A stretch of DNA of 46,839 nt from BP-133 sp040756995 (lineage in GTDB: Bacteria; Actinomycetota; Acidimicrobiia; IMCC26256; BP-133), in assembly GCA_040756995.1 (NCBI GenBank), contig JBFLYK010000050.1, positions 1 to 46,839 on the forward strand. Reading direction: 5' to 3'. The position numbers and the translations under genes were made by a program. The notes beneath the pieces were generated by a model. It did no database searches, was not told the DNA's origin, and saw nothing but the letters and a program-made list of their open reading frames with translations. Position 1 is the first letter of the stretch. The number at the start of each line of letters is the position of its first letter. Positions 32,601 to 40,853 of this stretch are shown in pieces.

Positions 32601-32885
32601 CGGATCAGCGTCCGGGGTTTCACCGCCGCCCCTGTCGTCACGTTCGACCTGACGACCTGGGTGCTCGCCGATCCTTCACCCGACGTGCCGTCCGACCCGG
32701 TCGGCCCGGGGCTGCGGGTCACCGGCGATCCGGTCGCGGTGACCTCGGGCGGCATCGGCGCGCTTGATCTCGAGTGGGAAGGTTTCGACCGCCCGGGGGT
32801 CTACGTCGGACTGGTGACCTTCCACGACCCGGCCGTTCCGTCCCCGCCGCTCTGGGAGACCGTCGTCGCCATCACCCGCTCCTGA
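29697..32885 (+). CDS. Secreted subtilisin-like (S8) serine protease 1, multidomain
   Basis: The 1062-aa protein has a signal peptide (ending AVASPPG), an I9-type propeptide (about 45-125: IVLLRAEP, YRYRTTLAGFSARLTAAE) and an S8 catalytic domain. The triad is Asp197 (GVIDGGIYPEHPSF), His280 (DVDGHGTGMASIAAG) and Ser631 (LSGTSLSVPNTAGAAALL), with the oxyanion Asn in AAAGNDG. A PA-like domain is inserted before the Ser motif (about 455-560: LVKGKVVVCRPG, LHELGAAGGLFW). A beta-sandwich tail follows (about 730-1060), resembling the Fn3-like and pre-peptidase domains of cucumisin-like proteases, with a DLDLYVFHDDENDGFDGDD segment. His-Gly-Thr-Gly replaces the usual His-Gly-Thr-His, and PNT replaces PHV after Ser. 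The second copy starts 47 bases after its stop. Confidence 0.93.
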   Translation: MRERRWRRQTRVRTAVAACLLACLASVVPAVASPPGPAKGRPPRSNHIVLLRAEPPAGLDAASPDAAEYRRQLDHLEAGVLEATGVPETAVGYRYRTTLAGFSARLTAAEVERLRQHSDVASVAVDGVRVLRQPRPGGESSVGASAVAPAPAVTATTADDTGLGGQPADFLDLPEGLWARLGGPDHAGEDVIVGVIDGGIYPEHPSFADEPIAADGSRNYIGPAYGPPPARWRGTCQEGEAFPATSCNNKLIGARFFVDGWGATNVAEEDFLSPRDVDGHGTGMASIAAGNYGVDPSYEGNDLGLGVISGIAPRARLAHYKATWAVPVLDGTGFATDSDLAAAIDAAVADGVDIISLSIGSSVGATLRPTDQSTMLDPVSLALLRAYDAGVLTVAAAGNDGPEASTIESPGHTPWTISAGSSLLPTTFAATATVSAGPDGPAITAVGVSPTPALPATPLIDGEAAVAPGQDPARAARCASDSLDPALVKGKVVVCRPGSVLTASARLHELGAAGGLFWVLSRFRYVVDDVWLPSVVVSAADAEAIRQLIASTPNATVSFTAGTVSPSTTGDVVAGVSGRGPTLGSSSILKPDLLAPGGDMIIAHTPDVPPGARRLFDFAKAGLFRPLSGTSLSVPNTAGAAALLRALHPGLGPGELKSALMTTAQPDILEDSGGIPSVPVTAAEKGAGRIDPNRAAEPGLVVTETRERFEDYIAGQVPTRDPAQTTTEATDLNLPSIAFDPLIGPRSTQRTFTSVDAAPGTWTASFEGLAGIGAAVEPAQFTIEPGRSQTMRFTFDPGTVTPDAYVDGAVVLTNARDGRTVRLPVLLRPVAFEAPEQLNFGATQPDGSAPLMLPTGYDGQLTAVGYGFARPETRAGQTVGQDDPEEDLDRIAQPNPGVAVFDLEVPERAQILAAENRGASLGDPLADLDLYVFHDDENDGFDGDDLVDFSATAEPEALTFFSPDAGRYRISVRGFTAAPVVTFDLTTWVLADPSPDVPSDPVGPGLRVTGDPVAVTSGGIGALDLEWEGFDRPGVYVGLVTFHDPAVPSPPLWETVVAITRS

Positions 32886-32932
32886 TCCGGGCGAAAGCAG
32901 GAGTTCGTGGCCTTTGGGCGAATTGTCGGGAG

Positions 32933-35900
32933 ATGCGGCGACAGGGGCGGTTCGTGCGGTTCGGCGTGGGGGCGATCGTCGCCGTGTTGGGCTCGACGGT
33001 CCCGGCGGTGGCGAAGGGCCCGACGTCGCCGTCCGCCTCGGAGCGCTCCAGCTACATCGTGCAGTTCCGGGCCGAGCCGCTGGCCGGGAACGGCCAGCGG
33101 GGCCGCAAGCTCGACGTCGCCCACCCCGCCACGATCGAGCAGCGCCACCGACTCGACGCCATCGAGGAGCGGGTGCTCCGGGCGGCCCGCCTGTCCGACG
33201 CCCGGCTCGGCTACCGGTACCGGACGACGGTGGCCGGGTTCTCGGCCCGCTTGACGGCCACCGAGGTGGCGCGGGTCCGGCAACAGCCGGAGGTGGCGTC
33301 GGTGACCGCCGACCGGATCCGGACCTTGCCGCTGCGCCGGCCGGCCACGGCCACTCCCGGCAAGCAGCTGCACGGCGCCGCCCTCGCCCGGGCCGCGGCG
33401 GCCCCGGCGGCCCCGGCGGCCGGGCTGCTGCTCCGATCGACGCCCGTCCCGGGCGTCGATCTCAGCGGCCAGCCCGCCGACTACCTCGACCTTCCGGAAG
33501 GGCTGTGGGCCCGTCTCGGCGGCCCCGATCAGGCCGGCGAAGACATCGTCATCGGGGTCATCGACGGCGGGATCTACCCCGAGCATCCCAGTTTCGCCGA
33601 CCAACCGGTTGCGGCCGACGGCTCCCGCAACTACATCGGCCCCGCCTACGGCCCCCCGCCCGCCACCTGGCGGGGCACCTGCCAGGAGGGCGAGGCCTGG
33701 CCGGCCACGACGTGCAACAACAAGCTGATCGGGGCCCGCTTCTTCCTCGACGGCCTGGGCGCGGCCAACGTGGCCGACGAGGAGTACCTCTCGCCCCGCG
33801 ACGTCGACGGGCACGGCACGGCGATGGCGTCGATCGCCGCCGGGAACTACGGCGTCGACCCGTCCTATCAGGGCAACGATCTCGGGGTGGGCGTCATCTC
33901 CGGAATCGCGCCCCGGGCCCGGATCGCCCACTACAAGGTCTTCTGGGCCACCCCCGCCATGGATGCCGGCCACGCGGCCGAGAGTGACCTGGTCGCCGCC
34001 ATCGACGCCGCGGTGGCCGACGGCGTCGACATCCTCAACTACTCCATCGGCAGGCCGGTGGGCGAGACGCTGCCCATCAGCGACCAGTCCACGATGCTCG
34101 ACCCCGAGTCGCAGGCCATGCTGCGGGCCGTCGACGCCGGTGTGCTGCCCGTGCTGCCGGCCGGCAACGCCGGCCCCGAACCGGAGACCATCGACTCGCC
34201 CGGCCACACGCCGTGGGCGCTCTCCACCGGTGCCTCGGGCCTGTCGATCACGTTCGCCGCCACGGCCACGGTGTCAGGCGGGCCGGACGGTCCGTCCCTC
34301 ACCGTGCAGGGTGTCTCACCCACGCCGGCGCTCCCGCCCGTCCCCCTCATCGACGGGGCGGCGGCCGCCGCGCCGGGCACGAATCCCACCGCCGCGGCAC
34401 GATGCGGCGCCGGCACGCTCGATCCCGCCCTGGTCAAGGGCAAAGCGGTCTTGTGCCAGCCGGAACACTTCCTCGTGGCCAGCGCCGTCCTGTTCGAACT
34501 GGGGGCCGCCGGGGCGATCTTCTACCAGGACCGGAGAAGCCTCCGGGACGCCTACGACGTGTGGCTCCCCTCGGTCATCCTTCCCGACCCCGCCGACGCG
34601 CTCGCCATCCGCCGGTTGATCACCTCCACGCCCAACCCGACGGCGGCGATCACCACCGGCACGCTGACACCGACCGCCACCGGCGACGTCGTGGTGAACT
34701 TCTCCTCGCGGGGCCCGGTGCTCGGTTCGCTGAGCCTGCTCAAGCCCGACCTGCTGGCACCGGGGACCGACGTCATCGCCGCCCACACGCCCGAGGTACC
34801 GCCGGGCGCCCGGGCCCTGTTCGAGTACGCCAAGCCGGATCGCTTCCGACCGCTTGGTGGCACCTCGGTGTCGGTGCCGAACACGGTGGGCGCGGCCGCC
34901 CTTCTGCTCTCGCTTCGTCCCGATCTCGACCCGGCCGAGCTGAAATCGGCCCTCATGACCACGGCGGCTCCCGACATCCTGAGGGACCGTCTCGTTCCAT
35001 CGGTCCCGGCGACACCGCTCGAGATCGGAGCGGGCCGCATCGATCCGAACCGGGCGGCCGAACCCGGCCTCGTGGTGACCGAGACGACGGAGCGGTTCGA
35101 GGACTACGTCAGCGGCCAGGTGCCCGCCCGCGATCCGTTGCGGGCGACGGTCGAGGCGACGGACCTCAACCTGCCCAGCATCGCCTTCGACCCGCTCATC
35201 GGCCCCCGGTCAACCCGCCGGACCTTCACCAGCGTCGATCCCCAGCCGGGAACCTGGGCGGTGTCGTTCGAAGGACTGGCCGGCATCGGCGCCACGGCGT
35301 CGCCGGCACGGTTCTCGATCGACCCGGGGCAGGGCCGCACGGTCGAGTTCGGCTTCACGCCGGAGAACCCGGCGCTGGGGGAATACGTCCACGGCGCCGT
35401 GGTCCTCACGCATGAAGGGGATGGGCGGACCGTCCGCCTTCCGGTCAATGTGCGGCCCGAGGAGTTCGAGGCTCCGGAGCAGCTGAACTTCGGCACCGTC
35501 CAGTCCGCCGGCCACGCCCCCCTGCCCGTCCCCACCGGCTATCAGGGGCAGTTGTCGGCGCTGGCCTACGGGCTCGCCGCCCCGGAAGTCCGCCGTGACC
35601 AGACGGTGGGGAGGGACGACATCGAGGACGAGAATCTGAACCGGATCGCCCGGCCCGGCCCCGGAGTGACCGTGTTCGATCTGACGGTTCCTTCCGGGGC
35701 CCAGGTCTTGGCGGCCGAGATCGGCGGCGCCGCCCTCGCCGACCCGTTCGCCGACCTCGACCTCTACGTCTTCCACGACGACGAAGGCGACGGTTTCCGG
35801 GCTGATGATCTCCTCGACGCCAGCGAGACCGGCGCCCAGGAGGCGTCGTTGCTCGTGTCGCCACCGGCCGGGGCCTACCGGCTCAGCGTCAGGGGAATCA

Positions 35901-36172
35901 GCGCCAACCCTGTCGCCACCTTCGACCTGACCACCTGGCTGCTCGACGACGCCAGCCCCGACGTGCTGACGGACCCGGCCGGTGCCGGGCTCCGGATCGG
36001 CGGTGACCCGGTACCGGTCACCGCCGGCGGCACCGGCACGCTCGATCTCGAGTGGGCGGGCCTCGACAGGCCCGGCGTCTACCTGGGCTTCGTCACCTTC
36101 CACGACACCCCCGTCCCCCGCCCCAACGATCCGATCGCGGAGATGGTCGTCGCCATCACTCGCCCGGAGTGA
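32933..36172 (+). CDS. Secreted subtilisin-like (S8) serine protease 2, tandem paralog
   Basis: The 1079-aa protein aligns with protease 1 along its length: signal peptide (MRRQGRFVRFGVGAIVAVLG, ending VPAVAKG), I9 propeptide, S8 domain with Asp211 (GVIDGGIYPEHPSF), His294 (DVDGHGTAMASIAAG) and Ser645 (LGGTSVSVPNTVGAAALL), inserted PA-like domain, and beta-sandwich tail with DLDLYVFHDDEGDGFRADD. The ATG at 32933 is chosen because it opens the signal peptide, though its upstream GGGAG is almost adjacent to the start and weak; a GTG at 32954 is an alternative. It is probably co-transcribed with protease 1. Both are exported and could process extracellular proteins made from this locus, which is untested. 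Confidence 0.92.
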   Translation: MRRQGRFVRFGVGAIVAVLGSTVPAVAKGPTSPSASERSSYIVQFRAEPLAGNGQRGRKLDVAHPATIEQRHRLDAIEERVLRAARLSDARLGYRYRTTVAGFSARLTATEVARVRQQPEVASVTADRIRTLPLRRPATATPGKQLHGAALARAAAAPAAPAAGLLLRSTPVPGVDLSGQPADYLDLPEGLWARLGGPDQAGEDIVIGVIDGGIYPEHPSFADQPVAADGSRNYIGPAYGPPPATWRGTCQEGEAWPATTCNNKLIGARFFLDGLGAANVADEEYLSPRDVDGHGTAMASIAAGNYGVDPSYQGNDLGVGVISGIAPRARIAHYKVFWATPAMDAGHAAESDLVAAIDAAVADGVDILNYSIGRPVGETLPISDQSTMLDPESQAMLRAVDAGVLPVLPAGNAGPEPETIDSPGHTPWALSTGASGLSITFAATATVSGGPDGPSLTVQGVSPTPALPPVPLIDGAAAAAPGTNPTAAARCGAGTLDPALVKGKAVLCQPEHFLVASAVLFELGAAGAIFYQDRRSLRDAYDVWLPSVILPDPADALAIRRLITSTPNPTAAITTGTLTPTATGDVVVNFSSRGPVLGSLSLLKPDLLAPGTDVIAAHTPEVPPGARALFEYAKPDRFRPLGGTSVSVPNTVGAAALLLSLRPDLDPAELKSALMTTAAPDILRDRLVPSVPATPLEIGAGRIDPNRAAEPGLVVTETTERFEDYVSGQVPARDPLRATVEATDLNLPSIAFDPLIGPRSTRRTFTSVDPQPGTWAVSFEGLAGIGATASPARFSIDPGQGRTVEFGFTPENPALGEYVHGAVVLTHEGDGRTVRLPVNVRPEEFEAPEQLNFGTVQSAGHAPLPVPTGYQGQLSALAYGLAAPEVRRDQTVGRDDIEDENLNRIARPGPGVTVFDLTVPSGAQVLAAEIGGAALADPFADLDLYVFHDDEGDGFRADDLLDASETGAQEASLLVSPPAGAYRLSVRGISANPVATFDLTTWLLDDASPDVLTDPAGAGLRIGGDPVPVTAGGTGTLDLEWAGLDRPGVYLGFVTFHDTPVPRPNDPIAEMVVAITRPE

Positions 36173-36235
36173 CGCCGGCGACAGACGCGCCCGTTCCTCT
36201 CGCCGCCGATCGTCGCGGCACGTAGCCTGCCCGCC

Positions 36236-37093
36236 GTGACGATTGCCGCACAGCGCCGGGAAGAGATCGCCCGGAACCTGATCGGCCGACGCCGGGAGCT
36301 GGATCTCGTCCTGGCGGCGGTGACCGCCGGACGGGACGTGCTGCTGGAGGGACCGCCGGGGACGTCGAAGTCGACGATCCTGCGCGGCATCACCGCCGCC
36401 TGGGGTGTCCCCTTCGTGCTGGTGGAAGGCAACGCCGATCTGACCCCGGCCAAACTTGTCGGCCACCACAACCCCGCCCGGGTGCTCAAGGAGGACTACT
36501 CGGCGGACAACTTCGTGCCCGGCCCGCTCATCCAGGCCATGGAGGGCGGCGGGTTCCTCTACATCGAGGAGCTGAACCGGGCCCCGGAGGACACGCTCAA
36601 CACGCTGCTGGCCGCCATGGCCGAGCGGCAGGTGGCGTTGCCCCGGGTCGGGGTGATCACCGCCCGGCCCACGTTCCGGGTGCTGGCATCGATGAACCCG
36701 TACGACAACGTCGGCACGGCCCGCATCTCCGCCTCCGTCTACGACCGCTGGTGCCGGCTGGCGCTCGACTACCAGTCGGCCGAGGAGGAGGCGGCCATCG
36801 TCGCCCTCCGGACCGGCTCCACCGACCGCCGCCTCATCGAGGACGCCGTGGCCCTGACCCGGTCCACCCGCCACCATCCCGACCTCCGCCGCGGTTCGTC
36901 GGTCCGCGGCGCCATCGACCTCGTCGCCATCGTCGAGGCCTTGAGCGACGTCAACAGCCGTGACTACCAGCACCGGGTGCTCGACGCCGCGCACCTCGCG
37001 CTCTCCGCCCGCATCGCCGTCGACGAGACCGTCGACGTCACTCCTGAAGCTGTCATCACGCAACTGTGGAAAAGCGCGCAGAAAGGAACATGA
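36236..37093 (+). CDS. MoxR-family AAA ATPase
   Basis: The 285-aa protein has Walker A GPPGTSKST (about 39-47), VEGNADLTPAKLVGHHNP, Walker B YIEELNRAPEDTLNTLL (about 108), ASMNPYDNVGTARIS (sensor 1) and a C-terminal lid helix region. MoxR ATPases remodel partner proteins, usually together with a VWA protein, and such a gene lies at 37930. A TAGCCT hexamer (36223-36228) ends 7 bases before the GTG start and no RBS is visible, so the mRNA may be leaderless. The C-terminal 36 residues (DYQHRVLDAAHLALSARIAV onward) recur at the N-terminus of the VWA protein; see the repeat entries. Confidence 0.92.
   Translation: MTIAAQRREEIARNLIGRRRELDLVLAAVTAGRDVLLEGPPGTSKSTILRGITAAWGVPFVLVEGNADLTPAKLVGHHNPARVLKEDYSADNFVPGPLIQAMEGGGFLYIEELNRAPEDTLNTLLAAMAERQVALPRVGVITARPTFRVLASMNPYDNVGTARISASVYDRWCRLALDYQSAEEEAAIVALRTGSTDRRLIEDAVALTRSTRHHPDLRRGSSVRGAIDLVAIVEALSDVNSRDYQHRVLDAAHLALSARIAVDETVDVTPEAVITQLWKSAQKGT
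36962..37069 (+). repeat. Direct repeat copy 1 (3' end of moxR-like gene)
   Basis: These 108 bases match 37951-38058 at about 80% by eye, without gaps and in the same protein frame. The two copies bracket the SDR gene. Confidence 0.85.
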
Positions 37094-37094
37094 C

Positions 37095-37925
37095 ATGGGA
37101 AGGATGGACGGGAAGGTCGCGCTGATCACCGGTGCGGCCCGGGGGCAGGGCCGGTCGCACGCACTCCGGCTGGCCGAGGAGGGCGCCGAGATCATCGCCG
37201 TCGACATCTGCGACCAGATCGGCTCGGTGCCCTTCCCCATGGGCACGGCCGACGACCTGGCCGAGACGGCGAAGATGGTCGAGAACCTGGACCGCCGCAT
37301 CGTCACCGCGGTGGCCGACGTGCGCGACGGCCAGCAGCTGCAGGCCGCCGTGGAGCTGGGCCTGTCGGAGTTCGGTCACCTCGACGTCGTCTGCGCCAAC
37401 GCCGGCATCGCCAGCATGGGCCTGACCTGGGAGCTGACCGACGAGCAGTGGCAGGACGTCATCGACGTCAACCTGACCGGCGTGTGGCGGACGATCAAGG
37501 CCGTCGTTCCCACGCTCATCGAGCAGGGGACGGGCGGGTCGATCATCATCACCAGCTCCATGGCCGGCGAGAAGGGCCTGGCCGGGATCGGGCACTACAC
37601 CGCCACCAAGCACGGCGTCATCGGCCTGATGCGTTCGCTGGTCAACGAGGTGTCGCCGTACCGGATCCGGGTCAACTGTGTCTGTCCCACCACGGTCGAC
37701 ACGCCGATGATCAAGAACGACGCCTTCTACCAGTACGCCGGCGGCACCACGGCCGACGAGATGGGCACGGTGTTCCAGGCCCTCAACGCCCTGCCGGTGC
37801 CTTGGGTCGAGGCGGTCGACATCTCGAACGCCGTGCTGTTCCTGGCGTCGGACGAGAGCCGTTACGTCACGGGCCTTTCGCTGTGGGTCGACGCCGGCCT
37901 CGGCACCAAGGTGGGCGCGGGCTGA
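37095..37925 (+). CDS. Mycofactocin-type short-chain dehydrogenase/reductase
   Basis: The 276-aa NAD(P)-dependent SDR has the Rossmann motif TGAARGQGRSHA, VCANAGIA, the active-site Ser in IIITSSMAG, and Tyr168/Lys172 (HYTATKHG). The insert after the second strand (VDICDQIGSVPFPMGTADDL) is typical of the mycofactocin-coupled (carveol dehydrogenase-like) group, which uses tightly bound NAD. No mycofactocin biosynthesis gene lies in the window. It sits between the MoxR gene (1 base after its stop) and the VWA gene, where an SDR is not expected, and is flanked by the 108-bp direct repeat, which suggests insertion. The substrate, probably an alcohol, is unknown. Confidence 0.93.
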   Translation: MGRMDGKVALITGAARGQGRSHALRLAEEGAEIIAVDICDQIGSVPFPMGTADDLAETAKMVENLDRRIVTAVADVRDGQQLQAAVELGLSEFGHLDVVCANAGIASMGLTWELTDEQWQDVIDVNLTGVWRTIKAVVPTLIEQGTGGSIIITSSMAGEKGLAGIGHYTATKHGVIGLMRSLVNEVSPYRIRVNCVCPTTVDTPMIKNDAFYQYAGGTTADEMGTVFQALNALPVPWVEAVDISNAVLFLASDESRYVTGLSLWVDAGLGTKVGAG

Positions 37926-37929
37926 CGCC

Positions 37930-39117
37930 TTGAGCGGGCCGGAGGAGCGCGGCTACGCCGAGCGGGTGCTGGACGCCGCGCTCCTCGCCCTCTCCGCCCG
38001 CATCGCCGTCGACGAAACCGCCGACACGACGCCCGAAGCGGTGATCACCGAACTCTGGGAGAACCACTTCAAGCTCGGGCCGCGGCGGGCCGCGCCCGGC
38101 TCCCGTCGGGTTGCGGTGGACAACGCCGTGCAGCTGCCGGGGGCATTGGGGTCGCCCGCGCCGGGGCGGCTGAAACCGTTGGCCCGCAAGCCGAAGCGGC
38201 TCGACGAAGTGCCGTGCCTGTACCAGGCCGGCGGATCGGCGCCGGTCGTCGTCGAGATGATGGGCGGGGACCGCTCGGCCGGCGCCGGGAGCCTCGTCGG
38301 ACGGGAGCCGCCGCCCGGCGGCCAGGGGTCGCTGGTCACGACCGAGACCTCCCGGCTGCGCCCGCTCGACGACCTGTGGGAACCGTCGGCCGTCGATCCG
38401 GCCGTGCGGGCCATGGCCGAGCGCATCGCCCGCCGGCTGTCGATCCGCCGCCCGACCCGGGATCACGCCGGCACCCGCGGGTCGGGCGCGCTGGAGAGCC
38501 TGCCCTACCGCTACGGCTCCGACGACATCGACCTCGACCGCACGCTGGAGGTGCTGACCGAGCGTCCCGTCCCCGAGGACACCGACATCATCGTCCGGGA
38601 ACGGGTACGGACCCGCCGGGCGGTGGCGCTGCTCGTCGACGTCTCCGGGTCGATGAAGGGCGAGAAGATCCGCACGATGGCGGCCACCGTCGGGGCGCTG
38701 GCCGCCGACCTGGAGACCGAGGATCTGGCCCTCGTCGCCTTCTGGCGCGACGCCGCCCTGCTCAAGCCGCTGCACACCGGCCGGCCCGGCACCGCCCTCC
38801 TCGACGACCTGCTGCGCATCCCGGCCCGGGGCCTGACCAACGTGCACTTCGCCCTGACCGTCGGTCTCGCCGAGCTGGCCCGCTCCGGCGCCCGGCAGCG
38901 CATCGCCCTCCTGCTTTCCGATTGCGTGCACAACGCCGGTCCCGACCCCCGCCTGGTGGCCCGGCGCTTCCCCCGCCTCCACGTCCTCCTCCAGACCGAC
39001 GGCGAACACGACGCCGCGCTGGCCGCCGACCTCGCCCGCCTCGGCCACGGCCGCCTCGCCCCCGTGCGCCACTACCGCCAGGTGGCCCCGGCCCTCAACC
39101 AGCTGCTGTGCGCCTGA
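37930..39117 (+). CDS. VWA-domain (CoxE/MoxR-associated) protein with MoxR-derived N-terminus
   Basis: The 395-aa frame starts at a TTG 4 bases after the SDR stop; no convincing RBS is seen. Residues about 8-43 copy the end of the MoxR protein. Residues 45-170 look flexible. A von Willebrand A domain fills about 225-385, with MIDAS motif DVSGSMKG, TNVHFALTVG and LLLSDCVHNAG. VWA proteins of this type pair with MoxR ATPases to insert cofactors or remodel complexes. The true start may lie downstream (for example a GTG near 38116), if the N-terminal segment is only a remnant of duplicated moxR. Confidence 0.85.
   Translation: MSGPEERGYAERVLDAALLALSARIAVDETADTTPEAVITELWENHFKLGPRRAAPGSRRVAVDNAVQLPGALGSPAPGRLKPLARKPKRLDEVPCLYQAGGSAPVVVEMMGGDRSAGAGSLVGREPPPGGQGSLVTTETSRLRPLDDLWEPSAVDPAVRAMAERIARRLSIRRPTRDHAGTRGSGALESLPYRYGSDDIDLDRTLEVLTERPVPEDTDIIVRERVRTRRAVALLVDVSGSMKGEKIRTMAATVGALAADLETEDLALVAFWRDAALLKPLHTGRPGTALLDDLLRIPARGLTNVHFALTVGLAELARSGARQRIALLLSDCVHNAGPDPRLVARRFPRLHVLLQTDGEHDAALAADLARLGHGRLAPVRHYRQVAPALNQLLCA
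37951..38058 (+). repeat. Direct repeat copy 2 (5' end of VWA gene)
   Basis: Second copy of 36962-37069, 989 bases downstream. It encodes YAERVLDAALLALSARIAVD and the next residues through ITELW, in frame with the VWA protein. Confidence 0.85.
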
Positions 39118-39145
39118 CGGACCCGCCGGCGCGGACGTCAAGTGG

Positions 39146-40741
39146 TCAGCCGGTGGCGGGGAGGGTCCCGGAGCCTGCGGACTGGCCGGCGAAGAGCGCC
39201 CGAGCCTTGTCCCACACCAGGGTGGCGGCACGCCGGCCCATGGACTGCCCGTCGGTATCACCCAGGGCGAAGTGGACGCCGGCGTACAGGCGGGAGATGC
39301 CCTCCTGCTCGGCCGCTTCGGTGAACGTGGCCCACCGCAGCGTGACGTCCTGGGCGGGGACCCCGGGCTCGTAGCCGGACGTGCCGGCCGCCACTGTGGC
39401 CGAATACCCGAGGTCGTCGCGGCCGGTGACGAGGCGCAGCGCTTCGGCTCCGGCCCCGCCGATGGTGCTGTGACCGGCGGTGTATTCGGCAAAGGGCGGG
39501 GTGGGGGCGGTCGGTGGCTGGTAGGGGAGCCACTCGGCGCCATCGATCTCGGCGGTGCCCCGGCCGGGCCCCGCCCAGGCCCGGATGCGCTGGCCGGCGA
39601 AGAGCGACCGGACGGCGGTGATGGGTCGCACCGAGTCGAAGTGAACCTTGGTGTCCCAGCTGGCGATGGCGGCGTCGGCCATGGCGTTGGCCAGGACGAA
39701 GAAGAGCTTCACGTCCTGCTCCACGCCGCGGGCGCCGGAGCCGTGACCGTCGCGCCGCGCCACGTGCTGGGCGAAGGTGGACCACTGCCCCGGGGCGAAC
39801 TCGTTTCTCGGCCCGTTGGCCCAGTAGCGGGCGATCACCTTCTGCTCGTCGGTCAGTGCGGCGCTGAGGTCGATGAGCCGTCGCGCCTGGGCCTCGAAGT
39901 CGGGGGTGCCCCCCCGGACCGGGCCCGTGGCCGGCCGGAGGGCATCGGGGGACGGAAGGGCGAAGGGTTTCACCTTGGCCCACTGCGGGGTGAGGAAGTC
40001 GGGGGTGACCGCCTTGCCCGCGGCGTCGAGGTAGGTGAGGGGCTGCCAGCGGTCGAGGTCGACGACCGACGAGCGGTCGAAGGGCTGGCGGAGGTCCATG
40101 GGGCGGTTCACCGGCCGGTAGCCGGTGTAGTCCGAGTACGGCACGCCGGGCCGGCCGCCGGGTTCGTCGCCGAGCTGGTTGGCACCGTCCCGGTGGCGGT
40201 CCTCGAGGACCGCGGCGCAGGCGGCCTGCCCCACGGCCGCCGGCGATCCTTCGCCGCCCTCGGCGGGCCGACCAGGATCGTGGCCGAGGCTCTGCATGAG
40301 CGGGTCGAAGATCTCCTCCCGGCCGGCGGGGAAGACGTCGACCGCCGCCCGGTAGGCGGCGTAGCTGAGCGCCTCCTGCTGGGCGGCCGGGCGGCGCTCC
40401 CGTCGCGGGCGGCGAGGGGCGGGGATCGTCGGTACGGCCCGGCCGTCGTAGAGCGCCCAGGCGTCATAGATGCAGGTGTGGACGATGGCGAGCCCCCGGG
40501 CCATGGCGGTCGGCGGGATCGACGACCGCCGGATGCCTTCGACGGCGGCTTCGTTCCAGCGCAGGACGATGCTGTCGCCCGAGGCGTCCGGGGCGCCGGC
40601 CCCTGCCGCCATCTGTTGGCGCGACGGGTCGGCGGACGCTGCGGTCACCGTGAGCCCGCTCACCACCAGCGCCCCAGCGCAGGCGACCGCGGCCAGGACC
40701 CGGAACACGCCTGCCTCGGGACCACGTTCGTATCCGGCCAT
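39146..40741 (-). CDS. Vanadium-dependent haloperoxidase-like (PAP2 fold) secreted protein
   Basis: The 531-aa protein has a signal peptide or anchor (VFRVLAAVACAGALVVSGLT) and a helical PAP2/haloperoxidase domain. Vanadate/phosphate-pocket motifs are KVHFDSVRP (Lys and Arg), AEYTAGHST (Gly-His) and SRLYAGVHFALGDTDG (Arg, and His as axial ligand). The family oxidises halides with peroxide or acts as a phosphatase; which applies here cannot be told. AGAGGGAG precedes the ATG. It diverges from the HxlR regulator at 40854, and a clear operator lies between them, so it is a likely target of that regulator. Confidence 0.88.
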   Translation of the reverse strand: MAGYERGPEAGVFRVLAAVACAGALVVSGLTVTAASADPSRQQMAAGAGAPDASGDSIVLRWNEAAVEGIRRSSIPPTAMARGLAIVHTCIYDAWALYDGRAVPTIPAPRRPRRERRPAAQQEALSYAAYRAAVDVFPAGREEIFDPLMQSLGHDPGRPAEGGEGSPAAVGQAACAAVLEDRHRDGANQLGDEPGGRPGVPYSDYTGYRPVNRPMDLRQPFDRSSVVDLDRWQPLTYLDAAGKAVTPDFLTPQWAKVKPFALPSPDALRPATGPVRGGTPDFEAQARRLIDLSAALTDEQKVIARYWANGPRNEFAPGQWSTFAQHVARRDGHGSGARGVEQDVKLFFVLANAMADAAIASWDTKVHFDSVRPITAVRSLFAGQRIRAWAGPGRGTAEIDGAEWLPYQPPTAPTPPFAEYTAGHSTIGGAGAEALRLVTGRDDLGYSATVAAGTSGYEPGVPAQDVTLRWATFTEAAEQEGISRLYAGVHFALGDTDGQSMGRRAATLVWDKARALFAGQSAGSGTLPATG

Positions 40742-40803
40742 GGCTCCCTCTGCTGGTTTCGGTTCCTGCGCGTCACCATCTCAGGCCGCGCACGCTTACG
40801 GAA

Positions 40804-40818
40804 GTTCGAATTTCGAAC
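40804..40818. promoter_or_regulatory. Perfect inverted repeat, probable HxlR operator, with leaderless promoter
   Basis: GTTCGAA-T-TTCGAAC is a perfect 7+1+7 palindrome in the 112-base gap between the divergent haloperoxidase-like and HxlR genes. A TAGCAT -10 element (40842-40847) ends 6 bases before the HxlR ATG with no RBS, as in leaderless actinobacterial mRNAs. The palindrome sits at or just above the -35 position. Confidence 0.75.
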
Positions 40819-40853
40819 CGGGAGGGCGGACCAGAGCCGTTTAGCATCAGGCC

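Noticed and set aside
32774..32932. Extended N-terminus for subtilase 2
   Set aside because: It overlaps the end of subtilase 1 and lacks a signal peptide; the ATG at 32933 opens one.
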